DNA of 64,000 nt from Sunxiuqinia rutila (GCF_050589705.1 NZ_JBNGOT010000017.1:1-64000); one strand, 5' to 3'. Counted from the stretch's first letter, positions 51,808 through 61,287 are shown. The notes: generated from the sequence alone by a model not told the origin. Translations and numbers: made by a program.

Positions 51808-52052
51808 CTTTTAGTTGTTTAAAAACCCTGTTAGTCTGCATAAATTATACCAAAAAACAATAAGTATGCAACAGGATACATAACTTTGTAAAGTTAACAA
51901 TTTTCAGTTTACAACCTTTGATTGCGTTAAGGATGATTTTTAGCTCCTGAAAAGGTACTTACTTTTCAGATAGAATGCTGATATTTATCGTTAACAATTC
52001 AAGATAGTTATAAAATAACGTAAGCTAGTTTGCGTTACCTAAATTTTTGGCG
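51808..52052. other. AT-rich intergenic region before rlmH with hairpin and direct repeat
   Basis: 245 bp. It holds a perfect hairpin CTGAAAAG-N7-CTTTTCAG (51947-51969) not followed by T's, and a direct repeat GTTAACAATT (51893-51902 and 51990-51999) 97 bp apart. These may be regulatory, or an RNA leader. No gene fits. Confidence 0.5.
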
Positions 52053-52526
52053 GTGAAGATAAAATTGCTTGTGATAGGAAAAACAGATCAAAAGTATTTG
52101 CAGGAGGGACTGGCGGATTACCACAAACGCATTCCGCACTACCTCCCCTTTGAATTCACGGTTATTCCGGATTTGAAAAACACGCGGAAGCTTTCCGAAG
52201 ATCAGCAAAAGGAGAAAGAAGGAGAATTGATTTTGGCGCAGGTAAAGGCTGGCGATGAGCTGGTTTTGCTGGATGAACGGGGGCAAACGTTTCGGTCGAC
52301 AGAATTTGCACGGTTTTTGGAGAAGAAGATGCTCGGTGGTTTAAAGAACCTGATTTTTGTTATTGGAGGGCCTTATGGCTTTTCCGAAGCCGTTTACCAG
52401 CGGGCAACAGGCAAGGTGAGTTTGTCGAAAATGACTTTTTCGCACCAGTTGATTCGGCTGATTTTTAGTGAGCAGCTTTACCGGGCCTTAACTATTTTGA
52501 AGGGCGAACCTTACCACCACGAATAA
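52053..52526 (+). CDS. rlmH: 23S rRNA (pseudouridine1915-N3)-methyltransferase
   Basis: 157 residues from the GTG at 52053 (the frame with a TTG two codons earlier is longer than the family). A SPOUT methyltransferase that modifies pseudouridine 1915 of 23S rRNA in helix 69. The cofactor region has LLDERGQTFRSTEFA, IFVIGGPYGF and the knotted end T-F-S-H-Q-L-I-R-L-I-F-S-E-Q-L-Y-R-A-L, then PYHHE. An 18-bp gap leads to the histidine kinase gene. Confidence 0.95.
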   Translation: MKIKLLVIGKTDQKYLQEGLADYHKRIPHYLPFEFTVIPDLKNTRKLSEDQQKEKEGELILAQVKAGDELVLLDERGQTFRSTEFARFLEKKMLGGLKNLIFVIGGPYGFSEAVYQRATGKVSLSKMTFSHQLIRLIFSEQLYRALTILKGEPYHHE

Positions 52527-52544
52527 TAGACCTTAATCCAATGT

Positions 52545-55500
52545 ATGGAAGAATTCAAAAAATACGGTTTACTAATCCTTTCTTTGTGCTTATTTGTTTT
52601 TGCATTTCTGCTTGAGAACCATACGTTGAAAGACCGTCCGGAAGTCGGCTTGGTTGAAACTTTTGAAGTGCAGTTGTTGGAGCAAAAGCAAGCTTTAAAC
52701 GGGCTGCTTGATGAAATTGAGCAGCGCATGACCGAGGCTGATTTTGATGAAAACTTTGTTGCTGAATTTTTTCCTTACTCTAGCTTATATCGGGATCAGG
52801 GATTGGGGTTTGTGCTGTTGGATGGCAATGAAATTCTTTATTGGTCGCACAATCACTTTGCGTTTTCCAGTCGCTTTTCAAGCAAAATGGCGGCTCAGGA
52901 ACTGTTGGCCTTGCCCAACGGTACCTACTTTGGTCTTAACCGGAAAGTGGATTCGCTAAACCTGATTGGGTTAATTCATATTAAAGATATCTACAGCATA
53001 GAGAACCAGTTTATTCGGAATGAATTTGTTGAGCCTTTTGTGCTGCCGGATAACTTTGTGATTCAGCGTGAAAAATCGGCTTACAACCTTTCGGTGCGGG
53101 ACGAAGAAGGCAATTATTTATTTTCAATTTTACCCACCGGCAAATTTAAGTGCACCAAGGCACAGCTTTATGCGCCTGCGGCCGTGTTTATTGTGGCATT
53201 TTTAATCCTTCTGGGTTTTATCCGGCAGCGGGTGAGGCACTACCGGTATGAGAATTTTCTAACGCGGGTTATTGTGCTGGGGCTTTCTCTGCTGGGTTTT
53301 TACTGGTTTCATGTGTTGTTCCGTTTGCCGCAGTTGGCTTACGCTTTCGACTTGTTTGGACCGGCGCTTTATGCCTATTCCTTTTGGCTTCCTTCGTTGG
53401 GCGACTTGTTGTTACTGGCGGTTTTATTCTTCTTTTGGTGTTTCAATTATGTGAAAGATTTTGCTTATTCCAAAGGGGCTGGTAAAGGAGAGCTTTGGGG
53501 AGCTTACCTGTTTAGCTTGCTGGTTTACCTGTTGGCCAACTATTTCATTGGAAACCTGATTCGAAACAGCAGTATTTCCTTTCAGCTAAACCGAATTGAT
53601 GACATTGATTTTTACAGTGTCGTTGGTTTTGTCATTATTGCCCTGTTTTTTTTCTCTGCTTTTCTCATCAACTTGAAGACGGTTGAGTTGAGCGAGCGTT
53701 ACCTTTCCAGGAAGCGATTCCTGAAAAGCCATTTGGTGCTGATTCTGATTTTTGGAGGACTTGCCATTGTGGTGAAAAATAGCTACTTGTACATGGTATG
53801 CTTGTTTTTGCTGACAAATTTTTCGGTTTTTGCCCTACAGAACACCCAGTTTAAAAGGCATTCTCTATCGTACATCATCTACTTTGTGTCGCTATTTGCC
53901 CTTTTTACTTTAGTTGATATCCAGTACTATAACCAACTCAGGACAGTCGAAAGTCAAAAGCTGATGACGGTGACCCTGAACTCGGAACATGATCCGGCTG
54001 CAGAGATTTTCCTGACGGATATTCAACGCGAACTCAGTGTCGATTCGGTTATTCCGTATTTATTGTCCACCACTTATCAGGAGCTGGAAAGCTACCTGGA
54101 ACGGCAGTATTTTGGTGGCTATTTTCGGAAGTACGATTTGAAAATTATTCTCTGTAGCGGTTCCGACAGCCTGCTGGTTGAGCCGGATAACCGTTGGGTG
54201 CCTTGCTTTCCGTTTTTTGAAGAGATGATTGATGAATCGGGAACCCAAATTCCGGGGACCAACTTTTACTTTATGGATAACTTGAATGGCCGAATTTCTT
54301 ACATGGGACGAATTTTTTATCCGCTCTCAGCCGATTCATTAGGGACCTCGGTCTTTTTTGAGCTGAATTCGCGTCTGTTGCCGGAAGGCTCAGGTTTTCC
54401 CGAGTTATTGCTCGACCAGTCGATGGCTAAACCCAAGCGCTATCAGCATTTTTCGTATGCCAAGTATTTTGACAACGAGTTGGTTACCTTAAGTGGTGAC
54501 TATCAGTATAATTACTACATCGACTCCTACAATATTCAGAATGACAGCGCTGAGTTTCTGCTTGAACGTTGGGATGGGTACGATCATTTAATTCACATCT
54601 TGGGGCACAACAATTACATCATTGCCAGTAGTAAGTCCTTTCGAATGAAGGATTATCTGATTTCATTCCCTTACCTCTTTGTGTTCTATTTCGTTTTTAT
54701 TTTGGTAATTGTTTTTGCCGGCAATCCGCAGTACCGGAAAAAGGCCATGTTTTATGACTTGAAGTTTAAAATACAGGCGGCCATTATTGCGGTGGTACTC
54801 AGTTCACTTTTCTTTGTGGCTGCCGGTACCATTTATTACAACATTCAGGAGTATGAAAACAGGCACCAGGATGACCTGAATGAAAAAATGAACTCCATTG
54901 CCGAGGAAGTTAAGATGCGGATGGGCGATGTAAATGAGCTCACACCCGATTTGATCGATTGGCTTTGGAATGAACTGAATAAGCTATCCATTGTTTTTCG
55001 AACGGATATTAATATTTTCGGACTGGATGGCGAGTTGATCGCTTCTTCGCGCCCGGAAATCTTTTTAAGAGGGATTATTTCGAATCGGATGAATTCTGAG
55101 GCTTATTACGAGTTGATTGAAAATTACCAGGTGAGTTATTCACAACCCGAGCGGATTGGCGAGCTGTCTTACTTGTCGGTTTATGAGCCCATCATCAACG
55201 ATATGGGCGATTATCTGGGGTTCATTAACTTACCGTACTTTACGCGTGGGGATGAACTGAAGCAAGAGATTTCCACGTTTATCGTGGCTTTTATCAACCT
55301 GTATGTCTTTCTGTTTCTGGCCAGTGTGATTGTGGCCGTCTTGCTGGCCAATCAAATAACCCGGCCCTTAAGTTTGGTTAGGGAGAAGTTGAAGGGAATT
55401 CAGCTGGTTAAAAAGAATGAGCAAATCAGCTATCAGCGCGATGATGAAATTGGCGCCTTAATTAAAGAATATAACCGCAAGGTGGAAGAGCTGGCCGAAA

Positions 55501-56198
55501 GTGCCGAGCTGTTAGCCCGTACGGAGCGGGAACTAGCCTGGCGTGAAATGGCGAAGCAGGTAGCCCATGAAATTAAAAATCCGCTAACTCCCATGAAGCT
55601 CAATATTCAATACTTGCAGCGGGCCAAAAAGGAAAAGGCGGATCACTTTGATGATTACTTCGACCGGGTTACGCGAACGTTGATTGAACAGATTGACACC
55701 TTGTCGGAGATAGCCACCGAATTCTCCAACTTTGCCAAAATTCCGAAAGCCCGAAATGAGGTGTTTAACCTGGCGAGCCAGCTAACAAAAGTTGTAGAAC
55801 TGTTTGAGTCGAGTACACACATGGAGTTGACGGTGAACCTGAATGGGCAGGAAGAGTTGTTGGTTCACGCTGATCATGAGCAAATTTCACGGGCTTTTGT
55901 TAATCTGATTAAGAATGCCATTCAATCCATTCCACAAAACCGAAGTGGCAAGGTGCAGGTGGTATTAACAGAAAAGGATGGATTTGCCCGCGTGGCTGTG
56001 AAAGATAACGGAACCGGAATTCCGGAAGCTATTCGTCAGCAAATGTTTCAACCGAATTTTACTACGAAAAGCAGCGGAATGGGCTTGGGACTGGCTATTG
56101 TGAAAAAGATTATTGAAAATGCACGAGGCAGCATCTGGTTTGAAACGGAGATGGATCAAGGCACGACATTTTATGTTGAGCTTCCTGTTTATAAGTAA
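52545..56198 (+). CDS. Very large NtrY-like sensor histidine kinase
   Basis: 1217 residues. One membrane helix near residues 7-23 and a periplasmic domain of about 180 residues are followed by a bundle of about eight membrane helices (210-460). A second periplasmic domain (460-700), a helix pair, a dCache-like domain (790-900) and a final helix come next. The cytoplasmic end has HAMP (QITRPLSLVREKLKGI), HisKA with MAKQVAHEIKNPLTPMK and phospho-acceptor His1008 by count, and HATPase with NLIKNAIQSI, DNGTGIP and GMGLGLAIVKKI. The kinase part matches NtrY, but no NtrX or other response regulator is adjacent. The ligand is unknown. It follows rlmH by 18 bp, which does not imply a shared role. Confidence 0.9.
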   Translation: MEEFKKYGLLILSLCLFVFAFLLENHTLKDRPEVGLVETFEVQLLEQKQALNGLLDEIEQRMTEADFDENFVAEFFPYSSLYRDQGLGFVLLDGNEILYWSHNHFAFSSRFSSKMAAQELLALPNGTYFGLNRKVDSLNLIGLIHIKDIYSIENQFIRNEFVEPFVLPDNFVIQREKSAYNLSVRDEEGNYLFSILPTGKFKCTKAQLYAPAAVFIVAFLILLGFIRQRVRHYRYENFLTRVIVLGLSLLGFYWFHVLFRLPQLAYAFDLFGPALYAYSFWLPSLGDLLLLAVLFFFWCFNYVKDFAYSKGAGKGELWGAYLFSLLVYLLANYFIGNLIRNSSISFQLNRIDDIDFYSVVGFVIIALFFFSAFLINLKTVELSERYLSRKRFLKSHLVLILIFGGLAIVVKNSYLYMVCLFLLTNFSVFALQNTQFKRHSLSYIIYFVSLFALFTLVDIQYYNQLRTVESQKLMTVTLNSEHDPAAEIFLTDIQRELSVDSVIPYLLSTTYQELESYLERQYFGGYFRKYDLKIILCSGSDSLLVEPDNRWVPCFPFFEEMIDESGTQIPGTNFYFMDNLNGRISYMGRIFYPLSADSLGTSVFFELNSRLLPEGSGFPELLLDQSMAKPKRYQHFSYAKYFDNELVTLSGDYQYNYYIDSYNIQNDSAEFLLERWDGYDHLIHILGHNNYIIASSKSFRMKDYLISFPYLFVFYFVFILVIVFAGNPQYRKKAMFYDLKFKIQAAIIAVVLSSLFFVAAGTIYYNIQEYENRHQDDLNEKMNSIAEEVKMRMGDVNELTPDLIDWLWNELNKLSIVFRTDINIFGLDGELIASSRPEIFLRGIISNRMNSEAYYELIENYQVSYSQPERIGELSYLSVYEPIINDMGDYLGFINLPYFTRGDELKQEISTFIVAFINLYVFLFLASVIVAVLLANQITRPLSLVREKLKGIQLVKKNEQISYQRDDEIGALIKEYNRKVEELAESAELLARTERELAWREMAKQVAHEIKNPLTPMKLNIQYLQRAKKEKADHFDDYFDRVTRTLIEQIDTLSEIATEFSNFAKIPKARNEVFNLASQLTKVVELFESSTHMELTVNLNGQEELLVHADHEQISRAFVNLIKNAIQSIPQNRSGKVQVVLTEKDGFARVAVKDNGTGIPEAIRQQMFQPNFTTKSSGMGLGLAIVKKIIENARGSIWFETEMDQGTTFYVELPVYK

Positions 56199-56235
56199 AA
56201 CATAGGTGCTCGTTTTAATGTTGAAGGACTTGCTG

Positions 56236-56892
56236 TTAAAGCGTTGGTCGGATTAATAATCCGAGTCGCTCTAACTTTTCAGAAGCTGCCATGCCATTGG
56301 GGTTGCAGCCGGGTAAACCTTCCGGAATGTCCATGCTGAGTTTTTCGTAATGCGCTACCCATGCCGGACTAAAAGTGCTGGTTGCAGGATTTTTGAACGT
56401 CATTGGATTTAACACAAAAATGCTGTCTTCTTCAAAACCCCGGTAGATAAACTCAGAGCAATAATGACTGGTGTCTGAAAGTACGTAGCTGAAGTTGTAT
56501 GGCTTGCCCAGCAGGTTTTTTGCTTTGGCAATGGCAGGTGCAATAGCTTTCTGAAATGCCGGCTTTAGACGGTAAACGGTAACTTGGGTCGAATCTCCAT
56601 TCGGATGTAAAAACTGATCCAATGTAACCTGGCAGGTACCTCCCTCGGCACTGGCATGGAGCACATACACCGCGTCATTTTCAAGGATAGCCATTCCCAC
56701 ATGCGAGAAGTGGGTTTGTTTATGCGTTTGGGTGACTTGATCGATGGCTTCTGACAGGCGGCCTGAAACCGGTTCGGAGAATAGTAGATCGCCATTTTGC
56801 AGTTTTCCTGCATCGATTTGCTGCGCGTTTAAACTCAGTCCAAGCATAAAAAAAGCCATGAGTAGTCGGTATTTTTTTCGAGTGAATTTCAT
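56236..56892 (-). CDS. Secreted YiiX/YebB-like papain-fold hydrolase
   Basis: 218 residues. The signal peptide MKFTRKKYRLLMAFFMLGLSLNAQ is followed by a permuted NlpC/P60-type domain. The order His-then-Cys is seen in HFSHVGMAI and in HYCSEFIYRGF, giving His and Cys of the active site in the permuted order. D-L-L-F-S and the A-K-N-L-L-G-K-P-Y segment are also typical. It probably cleaves amide or thioester bonds in peptidoglycan or lipids, in the periplasm. It is last in the minus-strand run that starts above mutL and 11 bp after arfB. Confidence 0.85.
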   Translation of the reverse strand: MKFTRKKYRLLMAFFMLGLSLNAQQIDAGKLQNGDLLFSEPVSGRLSEAIDQVTQTHKQTHFSHVGMAILENDAVYVLHASAEGGTCQVTLDQFLHPNGDSTQVTVYRLKPAFQKAIAPAIAKAKNLLGKPYNFSYVLSDTSHYCSEFIYRGFEEDSIFVLNPMTFKNPATSTFSPAWVAHYEKLSMDIPEGLPGCNPNGMAASEKLERLGLLIRPTL

Positions 56893-56903
56893 GTGTTTGT
56901 CTA

Positions 56904-57320
56904 TTAGAAATCAATTTTGCCGCGTCGCTTTTTCTTTTCGCCCATTTGTTTTTTGGCTGTTATGCGTTTCTCTACTGAGCTTCGTGTCGGACGGGTTGGC
57001 CTTCGTTTTTTCACCGGCTGAAGGGTTTTTTGGAGCAGGGCATAAAATTTTTCTACCGTAATTTCCTTGTTTCGGATCTGCGAGCGTTCTTCTTGACTAA
57101 CAATCAGTAAGTCTCCTTCCGAAGTTAACTTGTTGGCCAGTTTTTGAAGGAGAAGCTCTTTTTGCCGCTCGCTTAATAGCTGCGAGGCAGGAACATTAAA
57201 GCGCAGTTCAACCCGCGAATCCACTTTGTTCACATGTTGTCCGCCAGCTCCACTGCTGCGCGAAGTTCGAAACGCAAACTCGCTGCTTAAATCTGGAATA
57301 TGAACGGATGCTTTGTTCAT
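56904..57320 (-). CDS. arfB: Alternative ribosome-rescue factor ArfB (peptidyl-tRNA hydrolase)
   Basis: 138 residues. The GGQ motif is in S-S-G-A-G-G-Q-H-V-N-K-V, the catalytic loop of class I release factors, and the basic C-terminal tail (K-K-R-R-P-T-R-P-T-R, K-K-R-R-G-K) is what enters the mRNA channel of a stalled ribosome. It releases nascent chains from ribosomes at the end of truncated mRNA. The tail is full length. It follows the rhomboid genes on the same strand. Confidence 0.95.
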   Translation of the reverse strand: MNKASVHIPDLSSEFAFRTSRSSGAGGQHVNKVDSRVELRFNVPASQLLSERQKELLLQKLANKLTSEGDLLIVSQEERSQIRNKEITVEKFYALLQKTLQPVKKRRPTRPTRSSVEKRITAKKQMGEKKKRRGKIDF

Positions 57321-57377
57321 GGATTGGACTTTAAAAAGAGCTTATGCAGGATGCCTTGTTACAGGTAAACGTTGGAT

Positions 57378-58250
57378 TTATTTACCCATCTTAAAGAGCA
57401 GTTCCTTTTCTTCTTTGGTCAATGAGTCGTAGCCGGATTTGCTTATCTTTTCCAGAACCCGGTTAATTTCTTCCTGCTTCAGGTTGCGCTGCCGGTTGTA
57501 TTCCACATCGTCAGTTGCTGATTTTTTGTAAGTGACTTTGATTTTTGGACGTGGCTTGAGAAGCTTTTGTCCTTTGTCCAGCAAATTTGAAACCCACTTG
57601 GTTAGGTCTTTGTTTTTGCGGTATTGAAGCACGAAAATCATCCCCATAAATGCACCGCCCAAGTGGGCCAGGTTGCCGCCTGAGTTGGATGAAGCAATGC
57701 CAATAACATACATGGCCAGCGAGACCAACGCAATGTATTTCATGCGCACAGGCCCGATGAATAGCAGGTTGATGGTGTGATTGGGCGCCCACATGGCCAC
57801 TGCAATTACAATGGCGATAACCGAGGCTGAGGCTCCCAGCAAACGGGAAAAAACAACCACTTCGGTAAAGGCAGGAAAGAAATTATAGGCAGCCAGAAAA
57901 AAGATTCCACCGGCTAGCCCTCCCAGCAGGTAAATGCCCAGCAATTGCTTTTCGTTAAAGTAGAACAGAAATATTTTACCAAGCCAATACAGCCACAGAA
58001 TATTAAATAAGATGTGGAGAAAGTCGAAATGTAAAAACATGTAAGTGGCCAGTGTCCAAGGCTTGTAGGCCAGCTGATGAATGTCAGCCGGTAGGGCTAG
58101 CCAGTTCAGTACCGAGAAATCCTGGTCAAGCAAGAAGAAAAACACATTAATGATGCGAATAAAAAGGAAAACGCCAAGGTTTACGTAGATCAACCGGGTG
58201 AGGACTGAGCCCTTTTTGAAAGATTCCTTTATTTCGTCAATAATACTCAT
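57378..58250 (-). CDS. Rhomboid family protease with soluble C-terminal tail
   Basis: 290 residues, six helices. The active-site serine is in L-L-G-A-S-A-S-V, so the usual G-x-S-G is G-A-S-A; the catalytic His is in N-L-A-H-L-G-G. After residue 215 a charged tail (K-K-S-A-T-D-D-V-E-Y-N-R-Q-R-N) with a short helical pair is typical of a second rhomboid in Bacteroidota. It lies 9 bp downstream of another rhomboid gene. Substrates of neither are known. Confidence 0.92.
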   Translation of the reverse strand: MSIIDEIKESFKKGSVLTRLIYVNLGVFLFIRIINVFFFLLDQDFSVLNWLALPADIHQLAYKPWTLATYMFLHFDFLHILFNILWLYWLGKIFLFYFNEKQLLGIYLLGGLAGGIFFLAAYNFFPAFTEVVVFSRLLGASASVIAIVIAVAMWAPNHTINLLFIGPVRMKYIALVSLAMYVIGIASSNSGGNLAHLGGAFMGMIFVLQYRKNKDLTKWVSNLLDKGQKLLKPRPKIKVTYKKSATDDVEYNRQRNLKQEEINRVLEKISKSGYDSLTKEEKELLFKMGK

Positions 58251-58259
58251 AAGGCTTTT

Positions 58260-59000
58260 TTAATAGAAATTTCGACTGTTCTTGTTCCAGTAGCGAATAA
58301 GCAGGTAGCCAAAAAGCATCCCTCCAAGGTGTGCAAAGTGAGCTACGTTACTTCCCGGACGAGCCAGCCCCAAGTACAATTCAAGAACGCCATAACCAAT
58401 AACAAAGTATTTGGCTTTGATTGGAATTGGTGGGAAAAGTAGCATCAGTTGCGTGTTGGGGAACAACATTCCGAATCCAAGCAACACGCCAAACACGGCT
58501 CCTGAAGCTCCAACCGTAGGAACATTGAGCAATAAGTTGAGTTTGCCCATCAGCGGGTCGGTGTAGTTTTTCCCCTGCATCCAGATGTCGGCTCCGTTTT
58601 GCATGACCAAATCAATATGTTCTGGCGACATTTTTGAAATCACCGACTGGTATTCAATAAAGTTGACAAACGTGTGCAAAACGGCAGCTCCTAATCCAGT
58701 TGCAAAATAATAGATAAAAAATCGCTTGGGCCCCCAAACGCTTTCCAGCACACGGCCAAACATCCATAGGGCAAACATGTTGAACAAGAGGTGGGTGAAG
58801 CCACCATGCATGAACATGTGGGTGACAATTTGGTACGGCTCAAATTTGGGTGAAGCAATATAATGTAGCCCGAGAATCCGCGTTAAATCAATGTTTTGCA
58901 TGCTTAGAACAAAGGTTGCAAAAAGCATCAGCACATTAATAATGATCAGGTTTTTAACAACCGGAGGTATCGAGCCAAAAGAGGGTCTGAAATTCTGCAT
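58260..59000 (-). CDS. Rhomboid family intramembrane serine protease
   Basis: 246 residues from ATG 59000, which begins the typical MQNFRPSFGSIPPVVKN sequence; an earlier in-frame ATG gives an unlikely longer N-terminus. The active site has V-G-A-S-G-A-V-F-G with the serine in G-A-S-G, and A-H-F-A-H-L-G-G with the histidine. HMFMHGGFTHLLFNMFALW supplies the usual loop and helix. It is the first of a tandem rhomboid pair following mutL. Confidence 0.95.
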   Translation of the reverse strand: MQNFRPSFGSIPPVVKNLIIINVLMLFATFVLSMQNIDLTRILGLHYIASPKFEPYQIVTHMFMHGGFTHLLFNMFALWMFGRVLESVWGPKRFFIYYFATGLGAAVLHTFVNFIEYQSVISKMSPEHIDLVMQNGADIWMQGKNYTDPLMGKLNLLLNVPTVGASGAVFGVLLGFGMLFPNTQLMLLFPPIPIKAKYFVIGYGVLELYLGLARPGSNVAHFAHLGGMLFGYLLIRYWNKNSRNFY

Positions 59001-59082
59001 AGCTGAAAATTTAGTTGCGGGCCACAAGAGCCACGCCAAAAATGGTTTTCAATACAAAGTAAACAATTCTATAGACAATTTG

Positions 59083-60957
59083 TCACTTCAAAAGTTTTTC
59101 AAAATGTTCAATCGGCATGATTGTTAACACTTGTTTTCCCGTGGGCGAAAAGTTTGGTGTTGAACAGGCAAAAAGCTGGTCAATCAACTGGTTCACCTCT
59201 TCTTCTTTCATCACATAGCCATAGGAAATAGCCGAAGCTTTGGCCAGTGAGGCGGCAATTTTTTCGCGCGCTTTTTCCTGCAAATTGTCCGCCGAACTTT
59301 TGATGTCTTCCAGCAAGCTTTCAACGACGGACTGGGGCGATGAATTGTCAAGCATGCCCGGTGTGCCGTGAATGATAAAGCTGTTGTTGCCAAAATTGCT
59401 GATGTCAAAACCAAGGGCTCTAAGATCGTTTAGTACGGAATTCAGCAACTGGGCATCAGCCGCATTAAGGTCGAAGGTATGCGGAAACAGTTGCTTCTGA
59501 CTAACAATTTCATTGCTGTCAATAACACTCATGAAATTCTCAAAGAGAATTCGCTCATGAGCCCGTTTCTGGTCAATCACCATCAAACCCGATTTGACAG
59601 GAGTTAAAATGTATTTGCCTTTAAACTGGAAGAATGTTTTCCCCGAGTATGTTTCTTCATGCTGAATTTCATGATGTGTAGCCGGCTCCAATTCCTGAGA
59701 CTGCAGTTCTTCCTCTTCTTCGGGAAATTCGTCCTCCTCGTGTTCCTTTTGCGTGAAATCCTGGTATAACTTTTCCCAGTATTGCGCTTTTGGTGTTTTT
59801 TTTGGTGTTTGGTTAAATGGATTGGTTCCGGTAAAAACCACTTCTTTTTCAAAGGGGTTATAGGTCGGATCAATCTCAATTTCCGGTGGGCGGATATCGT
59901 CAGAACTTTTGGGCGCAACCGGAATGTCAAAGCTGCCTGCCTGATCAAAATCAATGGAAGGAATAACATTGTGTTTTCCCAATGATTCGCGTACGGTAGC
60001 CTTAATCATTTGCCAGATAGCTGATTCATCTTCAAACTTGATTTCTGTTTTGGTGGGGTGAATATTGATGTCGATATTTTCAGGATCCACCTCAAAAAAT
60101 AAGAAATAGGAAGGAATACTGTCGGGCGGCAGAATTTTCTCATAGGCTTGCACCACCGCTTTGTGAAAAAACGAATGACGCATAAATCGCTTGTTGACAA
60201 AGAAAAACTGCTCTCCAAAAGTTTTGCGGGCATGTTTGGGTTGACCAATATACCCGGTTATTTTCACCAGGGTTGTGTCGGTATTTACCGGAATAAGCTT
60301 TTGAATACTGTGCTTTCCGAACAGGGCGACAATACGTTTGCGAATATTGTCCTGTCCCAGTTCATAAACCGGTTGCTTGTTGTTGATCATGGAAAAGGCG
60401 ATGTCTGGGTTCGCCAGAGCTACGCGCTGAATTTCATGAATAATGTGTTTGAGCTCAGCAGCATTCGATTTTAGAAATTTGCGACGGGCGGGCACATTGA
60501 AAAACAGGTTCTTAACCATGAAGTTGGTTCCGCTGGCACAGCTGGTTGGTTCTTGTTTCAATACATTTGAACCATTGATGTGGATGAACGTGCCGATCTC
60601 CTGATCGTGCTGTTTTGTATACAGTTCCACATCGGCAATGGCAGCGATAGAAGCCAGTGCTTCACCACGAAAACCCATGGTTCGGATGGCGAATAAGTCG
60701 TTGGCTGCTTTTATTTTTGAGGTGGCGTGGCGTTCAAAAGCCATGCGCGCATCGGTATCCGACATGCCACAACCGTTATCGCTGATTTGGATGAGCGTAC
60801 GGCCGGCGTCTTTCAGGTTAATTTTAATATGCGAGGCCCCGGCATCGATGGCATTTTCCACCAATTCTTTAACAACGGAGGCAGGGCGTTGAATAACTTC
60901 TCCTGCAGCAATTTGGTTGGCAACGGAATTAGGAAGTAATTGAATTATATCTGGCAC
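59083..60957 (-). CDS. mutL: DNA mismatch repair protein MutL
   Basis: 624 residues. The N-terminal GHKL ATPase is intact: V-E-N-A-I-D-A-G-A-S, D-N-G-C-G-M and R-H-A-T-S-K then G-F-R-G-E-A-L-A-S-I. A Glu/Asp-rich linker (about 365-430) leads to the dimerization domain. In organisms with a MutL endonuclease the pattern DQHA-x2-E-x4-E is expected; here it reads D-Q-K-R-A-H-E-R-I-L-F-E, with the His and Ala replaced. The C-terminal C-P-H-G-R-P block is absent. It may therefore have reduced or no nicking activity, or use other residues. It is 9 bp after the small membrane-protein gene. Confidence 0.95.
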   Translation of the reverse strand: MPDIIQLLPNSVANQIAAGEVIQRPASVVKELVENAIDAGASHIKINLKDAGRTLIQISDNGCGMSDTDARMAFERHATSKIKAANDLFAIRTMGFRGEALASIAAIADVELYTKQHDQEIGTFIHINGSNVLKQEPTSCASGTNFMVKNLFFNVPARRKFLKSNAAELKHIIHEIQRVALANPDIAFSMINNKQPVYELGQDNIRKRIVALFGKHSIQKLIPVNTDTTLVKITGYIGQPKHARKTFGEQFFFVNKRFMRHSFFHKAVVQAYEKILPPDSIPSYFLFFEVDPENIDINIHPTKTEIKFEDESAIWQMIKATVRESLGKHNVIPSIDFDQAGSFDIPVAPKSSDDIRPPEIEIDPTYNPFEKEVVFTGTNPFNQTPKKTPKAQYWEKLYQDFTQKEHEEDEFPEEEEELQSQELEPATHHEIQHEETYSGKTFFQFKGKYILTPVKSGLMVIDQKRAHERILFENFMSVIDSNEIVSQKQLFPHTFDLNAADAQLLNSVLNDLRALGFDISNFGNNSFIIHGTPGMLDNSSPQSVVESLLEDIKSSADNLQEKAREKIAASLAKASAISYGYVMKEEEVNQLIDQLFACSTPNFSPTGKQVLTIMPIEHFEKLLK

Positions 60958-60966
60958 GGACGATTT

Positions 60967-61263
60967 TTAAAATTTAAATAAAAGGTATGCGGCAATTGAA
61001 ATAATAACAATCAACAAAAGCAATCGGGTATTGGAACGGCGCCTGGAATCGGAGGCCGATTTCGACGAATGATTCATTGATCGGCGAAACTGCCCTTTAA
61101 TGTTGGGTCGATAATTTTCGCCTGTTTCTTTTTTTTCATGAATCCCCAGTTCTTTCTTTATTCGGTCTTCACGGTCTTGCATCTCTTCTTTCTCCGGGTT
61201 GTAATACCGAAAGGGCATGCTGAAACGGCGATGCTTGGGTAAATGAAAAAAACTTCCGATCAT
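60967..61263 (-). CDS. Small tail-anchored-like membrane protein
   Basis: 98 residues. The N-terminal MIGSFFHLPKHRRFSMPFRYYNP is a pattern I have seen beside mutL in Bacteroidota, often misannotated as a riboflavin synthase subunit. A charged middle is followed by one C-terminal membrane helix (RLLLLIVIISIAAYLLF). It has no signal peptide, so it is probably tail-anchored in the inner membrane. Function unknown. First gene of a co-oriented run with mutL. Confidence 0.85.
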   Translation of the reverse strand: MIGSFFHLPKHRRFSMPFRYYNPEKEEMQDREDRIKKELGIHEKKETGENYRPNIKGQFRRSMNHSSKSASDSRRRSNTRLLLLIVIISIAAYLLFKF

Positions 61264-61287
61264 GATTTTAAATTATTGATTGACTTG

